DNA from: Atopobiaceae bacterium
Lineage (GTDB): Bacteria; Actinomycetota; Coriobacteriia; Coriobacteriales; Atopobiaceae
Assembly: GCA_017533825.1 (NCBI GenBank)
Contig: JAFWIE010000076.1
Location: forward strand, 1 to 64,000
Direction: 5' to 3'
DNA length: 64,000 nucleotides
Shown: positions 1-8,044 of the stretch, one piece after another
Position numbering within the stretch: position 1 is the stretch's first letter
How the letters are laid out: every line of letters begins with the position of its first letter
Position numbers and translations under genes: made by a program
The notes under the pieces: generated by a model
Database searches by the model: none
What the model was told of the DNA's origin: nothing
The model's input: only the letters and a program-made list of their open reading frames with translations

Positions 1-142
1 CGCAGGCATCCGCGGGGGCGCGCGGGTGCCAGGGGAACGGGCCGCACCCGCGGCCCGTGAAAGCCCGCGCGCCGAGGCACGCGGCATGCGCCCAGGGCGA
101 GAACCGCCCGCTCCGGGACCCGACCGGACGGACGGCAGGCAC
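1..142. other. Unassigned very GC-rich left edge
   Basis: Two forward frames stay open through this stretch, but at this GC content that says little, and no conserved motif or RNA fold is recognisable. It may be the tail of a gene that begins outside the window. Nothing can be assigned. Confidence 0.3.
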
Positions 143-170
143 GAAAACCGAGCCTCGGGAGGGCCGAGGC
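143..170 (-). terminator. Rho-independent terminator of the UPF0210 gene
   Basis: Read on the minus strand, a 7-bp GC stem (152-158 with 164-170, loop GAGGG) is followed within a few bases by a short T run (GGTTTTCG). It lies 29 bp past the stop codon of the minus-strand gene, where a terminator is expected. Confidence 0.6.
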
Positions 171-198
171 GAGGATTGGCTAGTTAATCATCGTCTCC

Positions 199-1563
199 CT
201 AGTTGCGCAGAGAGTTGAGCGGGGCCGGGAAGCGGCCGCCGCGACGGGCAAACACCGTGCCCGCAAAGCGGTTGACGTCCATCACCGGCGCTGAGCCAAA
301 GAGACCCCCGAACTCAAGCAGGTCGCCCTCTTGATGCCCGATGGCGGGAATCAGGCGGACGGCCGTAGTCTTGCCGTTAATCACGCCAATGGCCATTTCG
401 TCGGCGATGATGCCCGCGATGGTCTCCACGCTCGTGTCGCCCGGGATGGCGATCATGTCCAGACCGACGGAGCAGACGCTTGTCATGGCCTCGAGTTTCT
501 CGAGCGAGAGCGCTCCGTCGCGTGCGGCGCGAATCATGCCGGCATCTTCGCTCACGGGGATGAAGGCGCCCGAGAGGCCGCCCACGCTCGAGCTGGCCAT
601 GACGCCGCCTTTCTTGACGGCATCGTTGAGCAGGGCGAGGGCGCACGTGGTTCCGGGACCACCGCATTCGCCCACACCGATGATCTCCAGAATGCGAGCG
701 ACCGAATCGCCTGCAGCGGGCGTTGGGGCGAGCGAGAGGTCCACGATGCCCTTCTCGGCGCCGAGACGACGGGCGGCCTCGCGGCTCATGAGCTCGCCAG
801 CGCGCGTGATCTTGAATGCGGTCTTTTTGATTTGCTCGGCCACCTGCATGAGGCTGGCCGTCTCGGGCAGCTCCTCAAGGGCGGCTGCCATGACGCCCGG
901 TCCCGAGACGCCCACGTTGATGACGGCGTCACACTCTCCCGACCCATGGACGGCGCCCGCCATGAAGGGCGAGTCCTCCACCATGTTGCTAAAGACCACG
1001 AGCTTCGCCGCGCCATAGCAGTCGATGTCGACGGTGCGCTCAGCGGCCTCGCGAATGATTCGGGCCATGAGGAGCACGGCATCCATGTTGATGCCTGCCC
1101 GGACGCTGGCCACGTTAACGCTCGAACAAACGCGCTCAGTGGTTGCGAGGGCCTCCGGGATGGAGTCGATGAGGCGGCGATCCGTGGCGCCTATGCCCTT
1201 CTGCACGAGAGCGGAGAACCCGCCCATGAAGTCGATGCCGAGCGTCGCAGCCGCGCGGTCCATGGTGTGCGCTAGCGGCGAGAGGTCCTTGCTCGGAGTG
1301 GCGGCGGCGATTTGCGCGATGGGCGTCACGGAGACGCGCTTGTTGGCGATGGGGATGCCGTACTCGCGCTCCAGGTCATCGGCGACGGCGACGAGATTCT
1401 GCGCGGTGCGAGTTATGCGGTCGTAGACCTTCGTGCACATGCGTCCCATGTCCTCGTCGGCGCAGCCATACAGCGAGATTCCCATCGTGATGGTGCGTAG
1501 ATCGAGGTTTTGCTGCGAGACCATGGCGCGTGTCTCGGCAACCTCCTCGGGAGTGATGGCCAT
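199..1563 (-). CDS. UPF0210 (DUF711/PFL) family protein
   Basis: A 454-residue protein matching the UPF0210/DUF711 family in length and character: Ala/Gly-rich, with conserved runs such as [23 protein letters not shown] and [16 protein letters not shown]. The family is related to glycyl-radical (PFL-like) folds, but its biochemical role is not settled. The start is placed at 1563 because AAAGGAG sits six bases upstream; an in-frame ATG seven codons earlier has no comparable site. In many Firmicutes this gene directly follows a small ACT-domain UPF0237 gene. Here the likely UPF0237 partner is about 49 kb away (50193-50489). It is divergent from the CobW gene and followed by a terminator. The family call is firm; the function is unknown. 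Confidence 0.88.
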   Translation of the reverse strand: MAITPEEVAETRAMVSQQNLDLRTITMGISLYGCADEDMGRMCTKVYDRITRTAQNLVAVADDLEREYGIPIANKRVSVTPIAQIAAATPSKDLSPLAHTMDRAAATLGIDFMGGFSALVQKGIGATDRRLIDSIPEALATTERVCSSVNVASVRAGINMDAVLLMARIIREAAERTVDIDCYGAAKLVVFSNMVEDSPFMAGAVHGSGECDAVINVGVSGPGVMAAALEELPETASLMQVAEQIKKTAFKITRAGELMSREAARRLGAEKGIVDLSLAPTPAAGDSVARILEIIGVGECGGPGTTCALALLNDAVKKGGVMASSSVGGLSGAFIPVSEDAGMIRAARDGALSLEKLEAMTSVCSVGLDMIAIPGDTSVETIAGIIADEMAIGVINGKTTAVRLIPAIGHQEGDLLEFGGLFGSAPVMDVNRFAGTVFARRGGRFPAPLNSLRN

Positions 1564-1672
1564 GTGGACTCCTTTCTCCGTCATCCGTCGTCCTAAACTC
1601 CGTGACGCTTGGGCGGCGGTGCGCTTTGCCGTGTGACAAAAGGGTGTTGCCTGCGTCTGGCATCCGCTTGCA

Positions 1673-1681
1673 TGCTACACT
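1673..1681 (+). promoter_or_regulatory. Extended -10 promoter of the CobW-type gene
   Basis: TGCTACACT matches an extended -10 (TGnTAnnnT) 36 bases before the ATG. No good -35 is seen at the usual distance. The same TGC/TGG-TAYAMT form recurs upstream of several other genes in this window. Confidence 0.5.
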
Positions 1682-1717
1682 TCGTCTGTCCGTTTCTACA
1701 AAAGGAGATAGTACCGC

Positions 1718-2869
1718 ATGTTTGGATTGAAGAAGAAGCCCACTGAGCCGCGTACGGTAAAGATTGCACTCATTACGGGGTATCTTGGGGCAGGGAAGAC
1801 GACCTTGCTCAACCACATTCTGGGCAACGACCAAGGCATCCGTGCCGCTGTCATCGTCAACGACATCGGTGAGGTCAACGTCGACGCCGACCTTATCGGC
1901 AAGAATGGCTACGTGAGCGAGAGCACCGACGACCTCGTTCCGCTGACCAATGGCTGCATTTGCTGCACCTTGGCAGACGACCTCGCGCGCCAGCTCACCG
2001 ACATCGCCCAGTCGGGCAAGTTCGACTACATCATCATCGAGGCCTCGGGCATCTGCGAGCCCATTCCCATCGCCTTCACCATCGACAACTTCTGCAAGCA
2101 GATGTCCACCCAAGGCCTGCGCGTCGAGCTGGACAACATCATCGCCGTCGTGGACTGCGCACGCATGTTCGACGAGTTCAGTGGTGGAGAGGCGCTGCTC
2201 GAGGAGAACATTGACGAGGAAGACCTCGAGGCACTTCTCATCCAGCAGATCGAGTTTTGCACGACGCTCGTGCTGAACAAGTGCGACCTCGTCACGCCCG
2301 AGCAAATCGCCGAGCTCAAGGCCATCGTGCGCGGTCTGCAGAAGGAGGCTCGCATCGTGGAGGCCACGCAGGCGAGCGTGGACCTCGACGAGCTGCTCAA
2401 TACCGGGCGCTTCGACTTCAACGAGGCGTACGGCTCGGCTGCTTGGATTGATGCCCTGGAGCATCCTGAGGAGCACGAGGATCCCGAGGTCCTGGAGTAC
2501 GACATCGCGACGTTCGTCTACGAGCGCCGCAAGCCCTTCAGCCTCTCAAGTCTCGAGAAGTGCGTCCAGCAGTGGCCAGACGCCGTCATCCGCACGAAGG
2601 GACTTGTGTGGATTGCCGACGATCCCAACATGGCGTACGTCTTTGAGCAGGCTGGCAAGCAGGTCCATATGCAGGAGAACGGCTGGTTCATCGCCTCGGC
2701 TCCCGAGGACGAGTTCAAGCGCATCGTTGCCGCGAATCCCGAAGTCATGGATGACTGGGACGAGGAGTGCGGCGACCGCATGACGAAGCTTGTCTTCATC
2801 GGGCGTCACATGGACAAGGACGCGCTCATCGCGGGCCTCGACGATTGTCTCGTGCCCTGGATTCACTAA
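1718..2869 (+). CDS. CobW/COG0523-family GTPase, putative metal chaperone
   Basis: A 383-residue G3E-family P-loop GTPase. The Walker A motif GYLGAGKTTLL is at residues 21-31, the family-defining metal site NGCICC at 79-83 and the base-specificity motif NKCD near residue 185, followed by a CobW C-terminal domain. COG0523 proteins deliver or buffer metals (Zn, Co, Ni or Fe) for client enzymes; the metal cannot be read from sequence, and no Zur-type box is evident upstream. The ATG has a clear AAAGGAGA site. The gene stands alone, divergent from the UPF0210 gene and convergent with the dlt-like cluster. The family assignment is strong and the substrate unknown. Confidence 0.9.
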   Translation: MFGLKKKPTEPRTVKIALITGYLGAGKTTLLNHILGNDQGIRAAVIVNDIGEVNVDADLIGKNGYVSESTDDLVPLTNGCICCTLADDLARQLTDIAQSGKFDYIIIEASGICEPIPIAFTIDNFCKQMSTQGLRVELDNIIAVVDCARMFDEFSGGEALLEENIDEEDLEALLIQQIEFCTTLVLNKCDLVTPEQIAELKAIVRGLQKEARIVEATQASVDLDELLNTGRFDFNEAYGSAAWIDALEHPEEHEDPEVLEYDIATFVYERRKPFSLSSLEKCVQQWPDAVIRTKGLVWIADDPNMAYVFEQAGKQVHMQENGWFIASAPEDEFKRIVAANPEVMDDWDEECGDRMTKLVFIGRHMDKDALIAGLDDCLVPWIH

Positions 2870-2888
2870 CGAAGACGCACTAGTAGAA

Positions 2889-2966
2889 GGGCCGCGGGGG
2901 ACACACCTCACAGCGCTCGTATCTCAAGTGGAAACGAGCTCCTGCGAGGAATGTCCCCCGCGGCCC
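2889..2966. terminator. Large hairpin between convergent genes
   Basis: A perfect 15-bp stem (2889-2903 with 2952-2966, GGGCCGCGGGGGACA) encloses a second 6-bp stem (2915-2920 with 2934-2939). It lies between the stops of the CobW gene and the carrier-protein gene and could terminate transcription from both sides, although neither side has a strong T run. Confidence 0.5.
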
Positions 2967-2989
2967 CTACGTACGACCTTTATTGTCTG

Positions 2990-3232
2990 CTAGTCCTCGT
3001 CGGAGAGTCGGTTGAGAAGTGCGCAGAGCGCCTCGGCACTATTGAAGTTCTCGGGCGTGATTTCCTTGGCGGGAATGGTTACGTCGAACTCGTCGTCGGC
3101 GGCGCTCACAATAGCCAAGATGTCGAAGGAATCGAGCACGCCATCGTCTATGAGCGTTACGCACTCCTCGTAGTCAACGTCCTCCTGAATGTCCTCGAGC
3201 ATTTCGATGACGTCGTCGAGCGTGATGTTCAT
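2990..3232 (-). CDS. dltC: Acyl/D-alanyl carrier protein, DltC-like
   Basis: An 80-residue acidic carrier protein with the helix-II phosphopantetheine attachment motif LDSFD; Ser35 is the expected 4'-phosphopantetheine site. Length and charge fit DltC or a generic acyl carrier protein. It is the last gene of the minus-strand cluster, 150 bp downstream of the DltA-like adenylating enzyme, so the natural reading is that DltA loads an amino acid, probably D-alanine, onto this carrier for transfer by the MBOAT protein. The canonical order dltA-dltB-dltC-dltD is not kept. A fatty-acid ACP is the alternative, but no fatty-acid genes are nearby. Confidence 0.8.
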   Translation of the reverse strand: MNITLDDVIEMLEDIQEDVDYEECVTLIDDGVLDSFDILAIVSAADDEFDVTIPAKEITPENFNSAEALCALLNRLSDED

Positions 3233-3382
3233 GGGCTTCTCCCTCTAACTAGCGGCGAATGGCTCGTATGTGCGCCCTATGCTAATACATTTCGTGCGGC
3301 GATGTGTCCTCAGATGCCCGTCTTGGCGTCTTTGTAGTCCCGCGAGGCGGTCCAAGAGGTGAGCAGGCACAAGAGGTTGCGC

Positions 3383-4906
3383 TTACCGCCGGATGCGCGC
3401 AAGCTCTGCCAAGGCTGCGCGGTCTATCTTGCCGTTCTTGCTCAGGGGCATCTCGTCGAGCTTGCGCGTGTTGTTGGGCACCATATACTGGGGGAGTCGT
3501 TCGCGCAGCAGCTCCTTGAGCTCCTTGCGCTCCACGCTTCCCACATAGCACAGTACGAGGCGCTTGCGCGCGGCATCGTAGAGGCAGCAAGCGCGCTCGA
3601 CCCCATCGACGGCGTGGGCGGCGGCTTCTATGTCGCCCAGCTCGATGCGTTGCCCCAGATGCTTGATCTGGTGGTCCTTGCGCGAGACGTACACCAAGTC
3701 GCCGTTCTCGTCATAGCGCGCAAGGTCGCCTGTGCGGTACATCGGCTCGAGCCAGCGCGTGTTCGTGGGGTTCTGCATGAACGCCTTCGCTGTGCGGTCG
3801 TGAGCACCGAGGTACCCCATCACGAGGCACGACCCGCTTACGCAGACCTCACCGGTAGCCCCGGCACCGCTCACCTCGCAGTCGTGCTCGTCGAGGAGGA
3901 AGACACGCTCGTTGGCGAAGGCCTTGCCAGCGGGAATGACCTCGTCGTCCGCATAGGCGCGCTTAACGACGTGGTAGGTGCAGTTGCAGGTGACCTCTGA
4001 GGGACCGTACAGGTTGACATAGAGCGCTTCTGGCAGGTGGCGTTGCCAAACGCGCAGCTGCTTAGGCGGCATGACCTCGCCGCTAAAGAGCACACGTCGC
4101 ACGGTGGTGGGCACGCGGTAGTCGAACCCGCCCATGATGGAGACGAAGCACATGGCGCTTACGGCCCAGCACAGTGTGGTGACCTTGCGCTCGCACAGGT
4201 AGTCCATGAGCTGAGTGGGATTCGAGAAGTACGAGCGGGGGATCACTTGCACCGTGGCACCAGTGAGCAGGGACGAGTAGACGTCTTTGTTGGTCGCGTC
4301 GAAGTCGAAGGGCGCCTGATTGCCCATCACGTCCGTCTCATCGATGCCAAAGGTGCTGGTGAAGACCTGCGCCCAGTCGAGCACGGAGCGATGGGGCGCC
4401 ACGAAGCCCTTGGGAGTGCCCGTGCTGCCGCTGGTGAAGTTGACGTAAAGGGGGTCGATATCCGTTGCCTGGCGCCGTACTGCGTCAAGTAGCGCCGTGT
4501 CAACCTCCCCGTCGATGACGTCTTCCACCATGGCTACCGTGCAGTCACACGCGTCGAAAAGCTCGTGCGCGCGCGTGGCGTTCTCGGCGTCGGTGAGGAT
4601 GACGGATGGCTCAAGTGCGGCGTACATGTCGCGTACGCGGCCGACGGGCTGGCGCACGTCGATGACGGAGTAGAAGCCGCCGGCATAGACGGCACCGAGC
4701 ATGGAGGCCCAGGCACGGCAGCTCTTCTCGAGGTAGAACGCGACGGCGGTGCGGGGGCGGACGCCTTCGCGGATGAGCCAAGTCCCGGCGGATTGTGCCG
4801 CGTCACGCAGCTCCGAGAAGGTCAGGCACGTGGATGGGTCGGCCATGGCGCACTTCTCGGGCACGCGCTCGGCAGTTGCCTCGAGCATCTGCAGTATGTT
4901 GTACAT
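3383..4906 (-). CDS. dltA: Amino-acid adenylation enzyme, DltA-like D-alanine:carrier ligase
   Basis: A 507-residue ANL-superfamily adenylate-forming enzyme, the usual size of DltA. The phosphate-binding loop FTSGSTGTPKG is at residues 157-167, the adenine and ribose motifs (YGPSEVTC, YRTGDLARY) follow, and the C-terminal catalytic lysine motif SKNGKIDR is near the end. There is no condensation or carrier domain, so it is a stand-alone ligase rather than an NRPS module. Together with the carrier protein, the MBOAT and the SGNH protein it makes a dlt-type D-alanylation cassette. D-alanine is inferred from context; another amino acid is possible. Coding runs minus, 59 bp after the SGNH gene. 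Confidence 0.82.
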   Translation of the reverse strand: MYNILQMLEATAERVPEKCAMADPSTCLTFSELRDAAQSAGTWLIREGVRPRTAVAFYLEKSCRAWASMLGAVYAGGFYSVIDVRQPVGRVRDMYAALEPSVILTDAENATRAHELFDACDCTVAMVEDVIDGEVDTALLDAVRRQATDIDPLYVNFTSGSTGTPKGFVAPHRSVLDWAQVFTSTFGIDETDVMGNQAPFDFDATNKDVYSSLLTGATVQVIPRSYFSNPTQLMDYLCERKVTTLCWAVSAMCFVSIMGGFDYRVPTTVRRVLFSGEVMPPKQLRVWQRHLPEALYVNLYGPSEVTCNCTYHVVKRAYADDEVIPAGKAFANERVFLLDEHDCEVSGAGATGEVCVSGSCLVMGYLGAHDRTAKAFMQNPTNTRWLEPMYRTGDLARYDENGDLVYVSRKDHQIKHLGQRIELGDIEAAAHAVDGVERACCLYDAARKRLVLCYVGSVERKELKELLRERLPQYMVPNNTRKLDEMPLSKNGKIDRAALAELARIRR

Positions 4907-4965
4907 GGTTGTCCTTTCGGTTTATCTAGGCATGTGCGGTCGCGCCAGGGGGCTGCTCGCAACGA

Positions 4966-6336
4966 TCAGTACACGACGGTGCCGCGCCAGATGCACGCAT
5001 CCTCGTCCGATGTCTGCCCGGCCACCCGGGCGGTGACGAGCACCTTGAGCTTCCCGTGTCCACTGATGGGAGCCTCGAAGGTGTATGACGTGCCAAACGG
5101 CTGTGCTATCTCGTAGCGCTTCGCCTGGGCGGCGGCGGTCTCGAATTGGTACTCGATTTTGGCGTCCGGCTTGGCAACGGTGCCAGCGACGAACTCAATT
5201 GCGTCCGGCCCCACCTTGTAGTCGCAGTAACAGAGTGCAATGTCCTTGAGGGAATCGATGTGGGCATCCCAGTCGTCATACGAGGAGAACAACGGCCGTA
5301 TGTCCTCCCCACCTTCGCAGCGCGCGATGATGCGGCCGAGTGCCGTGCTAAAGCGTGCGGCACCATCGATGTTGAGATGCTGTGCGTCCCGGAAATCCGT
5401 GTTGAGCGGCCGATAGATGCGGGGGTCGATGAGGTTGGCATCCATGAAACGGCCGCCATGCTCCTCGACGATTTGCTGTGCTTGGAGTAGCAGCTGCGGG
5501 TACCACGACTCATGGTGAGCGAGGTTCATGTAGTCGGGCTGGGGCACCATGACCACGTAGGCGGTGATGTTCTGCTGGGTACAGAAGTCGAGCAGGGCGG
5601 CGAGTTCTTCGAGGTGACGTGCCTCGAGCGGCGCGTTTCCGGGGATGGAGAGCAGGTCCGTGCTCATTCTCTGGAAGTCGAACGTGTCGTCATATCCGCC
5701 GTACCCCTTGCCGAGGTAGCGCCAGCCGGACTCGGTGGTCTCCGATGCCTCGAGTGGCGTCTGGCCGTCGAGGCGGCTCTGAACATTGGCAGATATGGCC
5801 TCATAGGTGCGGGGCACGGTGTTGTACATCCATGGGAACACCCAGGTGAGGGACTTCGAGTTGGGGAAGTTGTCGGCGTCGAACGCGACCCGTGCGGCAT
5901 TCTGTGCCTTGGCGAGGAGGGACTCGCCTACGCTCTTTGCCTGCAGGAAGCAAATCTGGCGGTCGTACTGAGGTGTGTCGCGGAATGACTCGATACCGCA
6001 GCACAAGACGACGCGATGCAGGTCGTGGTCGTGTGCCGCCGTCTGGAGTGCTGCCAGCGAGTCGGGGAGCGACTGACCGAGTGTTGCGAGGTTGTAGGCG
6101 TTCGAGCCGAGCTCCTCGTCGAGGGCGAAGGGGTTGATGCCGAGCTGGGCGTACGAAGAGCCGATGACAACGGTGTCAAAGTCCTCTTCGACGGCCTGTC
6201 GGTAGTCGTACCACGTTACCTCGGTGATGCTTCCCAGCGGGCAGAGCGCGTAGGAGAGCGCCATGTCTACGAAGAGTGCGCTGAGCAGAAGCGCAAGCGC
6301 CTTGCCCAAGCGACGCAGATGCTTAGTAGTTTGCAT
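4966..6336 (-). CDS. Membrane-anchored SGNH/DltD-like acyl-transfer protein
   Basis: A 456-residue protein with an N-terminal membrane anchor (about residues 10-32) and an extracytoplasmic domain of SGNH/GDSL type. The nucleophile motif VVIGSSYAQLG puts Ser near residue 60, and a distal D-x-x-H motif (DAQHLN) lies near residues 315-320. The architecture fits DltD or AlgJ/AlgX-type partners of MBOAT acyltransferases, which handle acyl groups outside the membrane. It does not resemble typical Firmicutes DltD closely. Its start overlaps the end of the MBOAT gene by 14 bp, implying translational coupling. It probably completes D-alanyl or acyl transfer onto a cell-surface polymer. Confidence 0.65.
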   Translation of the reverse strand: MQTTKHLRRLGKALALLLSALFVDMALSYALCPLGSITEVTWYDYRQAVEEDFDTVVIGSSYAQLGINPFALDEELGSNAYNLATLGQSLPDSLAALQTAAHDHDLHRVVLCCGIESFRDTPQYDRQICFLQAKSVGESLLAKAQNAARVAFDADNFPNSKSLTWVFPWMYNTVPRTYEAISANVQSRLDGQTPLEASETTESGWRYLGKGYGGYDDTFDFQRMSTDLLSIPGNAPLEARHLEELAALLDFCTQQNITAYVVMVPQPDYMNLAHHESWYPQLLLQAQQIVEEHGGRFMDANLIDPRIYRPLNTDFRDAQHLNIDGAARFSTALGRIIARCEGGEDIRPLFSSYDDWDAHIDSLKDIALCYCDYKVGPDAIEFVAGTVAKPDAKIEYQFETAAAQAKRYEIAQPFGTSYTFEAPISGHGKLKVLVTARVAGQTSDEDACIWRGTVVY

Positions 6337-7915
6337 ACATGAACGCCTCCCCCTGTCCTAGGCTGAAGCTCAGCGAGAAGGCAAAGATGGTGCCGCAGGC
6401 GAGGTAGAGAGCGATTCGCACGGGCAGGCGCAGGCCCATGACCTCGCTGCGCACGTCGTGGCCGCGCTCGTAGAGCAGGTCGACCACAAAGACGATTGCC
6501 AGTGCCCACAAGGCGATGGGCTCGAAGCCGAGCGTCCCTACGGAAGTGACACCGAGTGCGGCAAGCTGCGGCTGAACGGAGGCAAGTGGCACGAAGTTCG
6601 TAACGGAGGCCTTGAGGCATGCCAGACCGACGGCCACGCTCTCGATGCAGTCGAAGTAGCGGCCCACCGCCACAACGGCAAACGTGCGCGCGATGGCAAA
6701 GACGTGAAAGCCGGCCGACGAACGATTGACGTGCAGCTTGTTGCCCAGTCGCTCAAAGACGGGAGCAAGCAGGTCGGCCAGGGCGATCATTATGCCGTTG
6801 TACAAGCCCCATGCGATGAAGTGCAGCTCCGCGCCATGCCATAGACCCACGACGAAGAAGACGATGATGTTGGAGACGCAGGCAGAGATAGTCCGCCCGG
6901 TCTGTTTGCCCAGCACCTTGGTCGCATGCTTGTTGAGCGCGCGCATGGGGGCGCACACCGCGAGCGGATAAAAGACGTAGTTCTTCATCCAATGGCCCAG
7001 CGACATGTGCCAGCGGCGCCAGAAGTTGGCGAGCGACGTGGAGAAGTACGGCTGACGAAAGTTCTGGGCCATCTCGATGCCAAAGAGCTCAGAGACGCCT
7101 TCGACCATATCGATGCCGCCCGAGAAGTCGGCATACATCTGGAACGAGTAGAGGAGGATGCCGATAATGACGACGGGTGCCGAGGTAGAGCCGTCCGCTG
7201 GGGCGATGATGGCGCGATAGTTGCCCACGAGCACGTTGGCGATGGCGTACTTCTTGAGCAGGCCATAGCAAAGGCGCAGCATGCCCCGGCGCATGCCGAG
7301 CAGCGACGGGCGCCTCGAGGCGAAGAGCTGGGAGGAAATCTCGGCATAGCGGTTGATGGGACCTTGGATTACCTGCGGGAACCACGAGACGAAGAGGAAG
7401 AACCGCACGAGGCTCGGCTCAGGGGTGTACTTCTCGTTGTAGACCTCTATGACGTAGCCGAGTGAGGCAAACATGTAGAACGATATGCCGAGGGGCAACA
7501 AGATGCCGAGGCTGGACGTCGATGTGGCGAGGCCAAAGTTGAAGAGGATGGTGTTCCAATACTTGAGGTAGCCGAGCATGCCAAGGCACACCGCAAAGAC
7601 CGCGGCGAGCACCCAGCGGCGTCGACGCACGTAGCGCGCCTTGACGGCCTTCTTTGCATCGCGGCCCTTGGCGGACTTGCGCGCAGCCTTGGCCTCGGCC
7701 GAGAGCTGCGCTAGCTTGTGTGAGCCGGCGAAGGTCGTCACGGCAGTGACCACCATGAAGGCGAGCATGGCCCAGCCGCCGGTGATGCCGTAGAAGACGA
7801 TGCTCCCGACGAGCAATGCTACCCATTGCACACGGGGGGCGAAGCGACCTAAGGCATAGTAGATGACGAGCAGTGCTGCGAGGAAGCACACGAATTGCAA
7901 CGAAAACAAATCCAC
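6323..7915 (-). CDS. MBOAT-family O-acyltransferase, DltB-like
   Basis: A polytopic membrane protein of about 530 residues with the MBOAT signature: the RRWHMSLG segment and the catalytic histidine in GLWHGAELHF. In dlt systems this protein moves the activated group from the carrier across the membrane. An Arg/Lys-rich cytoplasmic segment (AKAARKSAKGR) separates early helices. The GTG at 7915 is preferred over an ATG at 7972 because AAAGGGA lies just upstream of the GTG, and an extended -10 (TGCTATACT) sits inside the longer reading. It overlaps the SGNH gene by 14 bp. A second MBOAT of AlgI/PatA type occurs at 23267. Confidence 0.82.
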   Translation of the reverse strand: MDLFSLQFVCFLAALLVIYYALGRFAPRVQWVALLVGSIVFYGITGGWAMLAFMVVTAVTTFAGSHKLAQLSAEAKAARKSAKGRDAKKAVKARYVRRRRWVLAAVFAVCLGMLGYLKYWNTILFNFGLATSTSSLGILLPLGISFYMFASLGYVIEVYNEKYTPEPSLVRFFLFVSWFPQVIQGPINRYAEISSQLFASRRPSLLGMRRGMLRLCYGLLKKYAIANVLVGNYRAIIAPADGSTSAPVVIIGILLYSFQMYADFSGGIDMVEGVSELFGIEMAQNFRQPYFSTSLANFWRRWHMSLGHWMKNYVFYPLAVCAPMRALNKHATKVLGKQTGRTISACVSNIIVFFVVGLWHGAELHFIAWGLYNGIMIALADLLAPVFERLGNKLHVNRSSAGFHVFAIARTFAVVAVGRYFDCIESVAVGLACLKASVTNFVPLASVQPQLAALGVTSVGTLGFEPIALWALAIVFVVDLLYERGHDVRSEVMGLRLPVRIALYLACGTIFAFSLSFSLGQGEAFMYANY

Positions 7916-7962
7916 GCGGGCGTCCCTTTGCGACGGTTTGAGTGCGAACGTTTGGACAGCCA

Positions 7963-7971
7963 AGTATAGCA
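7963..7971 (-). promoter_or_regulatory. Extended -10 promoter before the MBOAT gene
   Basis: Minus-strand TGCTATACT is a near-perfect extended -10 located 48 bases upstream of the GTG start at 7915. It suggests the dlt-like genes have their own promoter downstream of the glycosyltransferase gene. Confidence 0.5.
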
Positions 7972-8044
7972 CGCTGACGCGTCAGAGACGGGAATCCACC
8001 GGGGGTCCACTGAGGCGGGACCCATAGGGGGATCGCGATGACCC

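Noticed and set aside
3383..4906. Nonribosomal peptide synthetase module
   Set aside because: Stand-alone adenylation domain of DltA length with a separate carrier and MBOAT; no condensation or thioesterase domains.
7916..7972. N-terminal extension of the DltB-like MBOAT from ATG 7972
   Set aside because: The ATG lies at the upstream edge of an extended -10 promoter and has no ribosome site; GTG 7915 has both a site and the family-like hydrophobic start.
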